DNA of 34,959 nt, from NCBI GenBank assembly GCA_026125665.1, contig JAHCKS010000055.1, positions 1 through 34,959 of the forward strand, given 5' to 3'. This DNA is from Rubrivivax sp. (lineage in GTDB: Bacteria > Pseudomonadota > Gammaproteobacteria > Burkholderiales > Burkholderiaceae_C). The notes beneath the pieces were generated by a model. The model had not been told where the DNA came from. It made no database searches and worked only from the letters and a program-made list of their open reading frames with translations. Numbering within the stretch: the stretch's first letter is position 1; every line of letters begins with the position of its first letter. A program made the position numbers and the translations under genes. This document shows, in pieces, positions 34,239 through 34,959 of this stretch.

Positions 34239-34606
34239 CGGGGCTTGATCGCCACGCTCACGCTGTGCGCGAAGCCGCGGTCGCCCGCCCAGGCGACGAC
34301 GAGCGTGCCTTCGGCCTGCACGACGAGCGGGAAGGCGATGTACGGGTTGGCGGCGATCGCCGCGTGCAGGTCGGCAGCGAACACCAGCTCGCCGTCGAGC
34401 CGGCCCTCGATGCGCCGCACGATGTCGCGTGGCACGCGCACGCCCTGCGCGTCGGCGCGGTGGCCGGTCTCCATCGGGTGCGCGACGAGCGTGCGCACCT
34501 CGAACGGCTCGCCCGGGCGGACGACGGGCGGCAGCGTCACCAGCGCACGCACGGCGGGGCGCGCGGGGGCGGCGGGGCCGGCGGAGGGGGTCGCGGCGTC
34601 GGCCAT
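34235..34606 (-). CDS. soxZ: Thiosulfate oxidation carrier complex protein SoxZ
   Basis: SoxZ is the structural partner of the SoxY sulfur carrier in the periplasm. The 123-aa product shows the family core: VVRPGEPFEVRTLVAHPMETGHR near residues 28-50, VRVPRDIVRRIEGRLDGELVF, and IAANPYIAFPLV near 84, then the end FAHSVSVAIKP. It has no signal peptide of its own, as usual, since SoxYZ is exported as a complex through the SoxY Tat signal. An extra Ala/Pro-rich leader of ~18 residues is present. It lies 22 bp after soxY and overlaps soxA. Confidence 0.94.
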   Translation of the reverse strand: MADAATPSAGPAAPARPAVRALVTLPPVVRPGEPFEVRTLVAHPMETGHRADAQGVRVPRDIVRRIEGRLDGELVFAADLHAAIAANPYIAFPLVVQAEGTLVVAWAGDRGFAHSVSVAIKPR

Positions 34607-34628
34607 CCTCGCGCTTCCTCGTCGGCGC

Positions 34629-34959
34629 TCAACCTTCGACGCACGCGGCGAGCGTGACGACGACGTCCACCGCCGCCTGCCAGTGGCTGCCGTCGCTCAG
34701 CTGCGCCACCGCCACCACCTGCTGCGACGTGGCCAGGCGCATGCGCGTGGCCACGCGCGCGCGGCCGCTCCTCGGCGAGAAGTGGAAAATGGCGACGCCC
34801 GGGTCGGGGTTGCGCTCGGTGAACAGGGCGATGCGGCGCACGTGTTCGGCCTCCGTCATCGGGCTCGGCACGTTCACCGTCACCGGCACCGTGTTGCCGT
34901 TCTCGACCAGTGCCGCGATCTCGAGCTGCACGCGCCCCGTGCGCGGCGCCACGCCGCCG
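34629..34959 (-). CDS. soxY: Thiosulfate oxidation carrier protein SoxY (C-terminal part, cut by window edge)
   Basis: SoxY carries sulfur intermediates on a C-terminal Cys. The visible ~109 residues match the family: LEIAALVENGNTVPVTVNV, MTEAEHVRRIALFTERNPDPG, FHFSPRSGRARVATRMRLATSQ, and VVAVAQLSDGSHWQA. The frame stays open to the right edge (GTG 34952 is internal), so the N-terminus and Tat signal lie outside. The end reads VTLAACVEG: the carrier Cys is present near the C-terminus but the flexible GGCGG tail usual in SoxY is replaced. This may mark a variant SoxY with altered carrier-arm flexibility. Confidence 0.88.
   Translation of the reverse strand, partial: GGVAPRTGRVQLEIAALVENGNTVPVTVNVPSPMTEAEHVRRIALFTERNPDPGVAIFHFSPRSGRARVATRMRLATSQQVVAVAQLSDGSHWQAAVDVVVTLAACVEG

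Overview
The window is chromosomal DNA of a high-GC (about 70%) betaproteobacterium. The gene content fits the Burkholderiales, in the Rubrivivax/Leptothrix/Methylibium neighbourhood. This rests on the division and cell-wall (dcw) gene order, the GC content, the coding style and a sulfur-oxidation (sox) locus. No rRNA or tRNA gene and no CRISPR array was seen.

Region 1 (13-13493, + strand) is the dcw cluster: murF, mraY, murD, ftsW, murG, murC, ddl, ftsQ, ftsA, ftsZ. Most neighbours overlap by a few bases (ATGA/GTGA), so this is one translationally coupled operon that makes lipid-II precursors and builds the FtsZ ring. The run is broken once, between murD and ftsW, by a roughly 580-bp foldback repeat composite (4257-4839). 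A short relative of it lies at 25513-25627. Between murG and murC sits a 29-codon decayed copy of the murC start. The ftsA-ftsZ spacer is a simple-sequence tract.

Region 2 (12585-17259) is the most unusual part. The last ~916 bp of ftsZ occur twice in direct orientation. Between the copies lies a lower-GC cassette with four genes: a TcmP-like protein with a methyltransferase-like fold, a three-cysteine DUF5131 (phage Gp37/Gp68) protein with a radical-SAM-like Cys motif, an unlisted ~56-aa ORF, and a DUF3800 (RNase H-like) protein. The ftsZ copies differ almost only at synonymous sites. The layout is what single-crossover integration of a circle carrying a relative's ftsZ 3' end would leave. 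It is the best candidate here for an undescribed, possibly defensive or nucleic-acid-modifying, system.

Region 3 (17337-23808) holds aqpZ, a GNAT/DUF1778 toxin-antitoxin pair with a candidate operator, a Uma2-type nuclease with an atypical N-terminus, a stand-alone aceE-type pyruvate dehydrogenase E1, and a soluble Asp-zincin (M35-like) metallopeptidase.

Region 4 (23961-32053, - strand) reads as an uptake and catabolic cluster. In transcription order it has an ABC ATPase, an ABC permease, a cytosine-deaminase-like amidohydrolase, an FAD-linked oxidase, an NMT1/THI5-type binding protein, a flavodoxin-fold oxidoreductase, a RidA-family protein and a phthalate-dioxygenase-reductase-type flavoprotein. 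The substrate is unknown; a nitrogen heterocycle is my inference.

Region 5 (32193-34959) has a SirB2-like membrane protein and a small exported protein on the + strand. Entering from the right edge on the - strand is soxY (partial)-soxZ-soxA. SoxY has an unusual C-terminus and SoxA carries a lipobox-like leader.
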